Shown here in pieces: positions 4,511 to 5,304 of a DNA stretch of 5,304 nt. Numbering within the stretch: the first letter of the stretch is position 1; each line of letters starts with the position of its first letter. The notes under the pieces were generated by a model. The model was not told the origin of the DNA, searched no databases, and saw only the letters and a list, made by a program, of their open reading frames with translations. A program made the position numbers and the translations under genes. This DNA comes from DATLWR01 sp035576205 (GTDB lineage Bacteria; Pseudomonadota; Zetaproteobacteria; Mariprofundales; Mariprofundaceae): positions 1 to 5,304 of the forward strand of contig DATLWR010000066.1 in NCBI GenBank assembly GCA_035576205.1. The letters are read 5' to 3'.

Positions 4511-5304
4511 AACTGCCATTGTCCTGGCTCAAGGAGCACGTCCATCTTGCCGACAGCGTCGAGGGCATCGCCGAAACGCTGGTCCGCCTCGGCCACGAAG
4601 TGGAGGCGGTGGAGACGCCGCGCGCTTCGGTTCGTGGCGTGAAGGTCGGCCATATCCTGTCGAAGGCCAAGCACCCCGATGCCGACAAGCTGAGCCTGTT
4701 GAAGGTCGATGTCGGCGAGGCCGAGCCGCTCGCCATCGTATGCGGCGCCTCGAACATGGGCGTGGGAGACCGCGTGCCGGTGGCGACCGTCGGCACGAGC
4801 CTGCCGAACGGGCTGACCATCAAGAAGGGCAAGATCCGCGGCGAGGAGAGCTGCGGCATGTGCTGCTCGGAGACCGAACTGGGTCTCGCCGACGAATCGG
4901 CGGGCCTGCTGATCCTGCCGGCCGATGCACCTGTCGGTGCCGAAGTCGGCGAGTTCCTCGGCCTCGAGGAGGCGGTGATCGAGGTCTCCATCACGCCGAA
5001 CCGCGGCGACTGCATGAGCCTGCACGGGATTGCCCGCGACCTGGCTGCCGTCTACGACCTCGACCACATCAGGCTGGACTACAGCGATGTGACATCAGAC
5101 AAGTCGGTGGCGAAACCTGCCGTGAAGCTGGAGGCGGCGACCGACTGCCCGCTGTATCTGGCCCGCCGCATCGACGGTATCAAGGTTGGCGATTCGCCCG
5201 CCTGGATGCAGAGCCGCCTGATCCAGGCCGGCATGCGGCCAGTTAATGGCATCGTCGATGTGCTGAACTACATCATGCTGGACATGGGCCAGCCGATGCA
5301 CGCC
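4507..5304 (+). CDS. pheT: Phenylalanyl-tRNA synthetase beta subunit (partial, 3' end beyond window)
   Basis: PheT is the large, non-catalytic partner of PheS; it binds tRNA-Phe and edits Tyr-tRNA-Phe. Only the first 266 of roughly 800 residues are present, with an open frame to the window edge. The start is typical (MKLPLSWLKEHV). The EMAP/OB-fold tRNA-binding domain spans about 40-150 and contains HPDADKLSLLKVDVG (56-70) and RGEESCGMCCSETELGL (111-127). SITPNRGDCMSLHGIARDLAAV (from 161) begins the following region, and the B3/B4 editing domain starts near 210 and includes NGIVDVLNYIMLDMGQPMHA up to the cut. AGGAGGG (4493-4499) lies 7 nt before the ATG, an excellent ribosome binding site inside pheS. 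The ATGA overlap indicates translational coupling, as expected for subunits needed in equal amounts. ESCGMCCS replaces the commoner ESFGMLCS. Confidence 0.97.
   Translation, partial: MKLPLSWLKEHVHLADSVEGIAETLVRLGHEVEAVETPRASVRGVKVGHILSKAKHPDADKLSLLKVDVGEAEPLAIVCGASNMGVGDRVPVATVGTSLPNGLTIKKGKIRGEESCGMCCSETELGLADESAGLLILPADAPVGAEVGEFLGLEEAVIEVSITPNRGDCMSLHGIARDLAAVYDLDHIRLDYSDVTSDKSVAKPAVKLEAATDCPLYLARRIDGIKVGDSPAWMQSRLIQAGMRPVNGIVDVLNYIMLDMGQPMHA

Overview
The window is a housekeeping translation gene cluster in the order thrS, infC, rpmI, rplT, pheS, pheT, all on the + strand. It is GC-rich, with mostly G or C in third codon positions. The gene order, the 634-residue threonyl-tRNA synthetase, the AUU-type start of infC and the two-gene pheST module point to a member of the Pseudomonadota. 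The ribosomal protein L20 and PheS sequences look less like Escherichia and more like a beta-, alpha- or zeta-type lineage, but I cannot place it more precisely from sequence alone. There is no mobile element, CRISPR array, tRNA, rRNA or defence gene, and I see no undescribed multi-gene system.

Layout: bases 1-123 are the thrS leader, with a possible sigma70-type promoter and a small hairpin. thrS (124-2028) is complete. A 51-bp gap holds a hairpin around the thrS stop, a possible six-codon reading frame with its own ribosome binding site, and the site for infC. infC (2080-2595) almost certainly starts at ATT. rpmI (2609-2806) and rplT (2831-3187) follow at short spacing, each with a purine-rich ribosome binding site. 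A strong intrinsic terminator at 3228-3259 ends this unit. The next 195 bp (3260-3454) contain no convincing gene but are packed with dyad symmetries, and this is the least explained part of the window. pheS (3455-4510) and pheT (4507 to the window end, partial) overlap by ATGA and form a second, translationally coupled unit.

The products work together in translation. ThrRS and PheRS charge their tRNAs, IF3 controls initiation on the 30S subunit, and L35 and L20 belong to the 50S subunit. Known control modes for this cluster in other bacteria are IF3 autoregulation through its AUU start, L20 autoregulation, ThrRS leader binding and pheST attenuation. Only the AUU start is clearly visible here. 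The terminator followed by a hairpin-rich leader suggests that pheST has its own control, but I see neither a Phe-rich leader peptide nor a convincing promoter there.

Points most worth a second look are the palindrome-rich rplT-pheS spacer, a sharp change in glutamate codon choice inside thrS at the border of the anticodon-binding domain, and the tandem ribosome-binding-site arrangement before infC.
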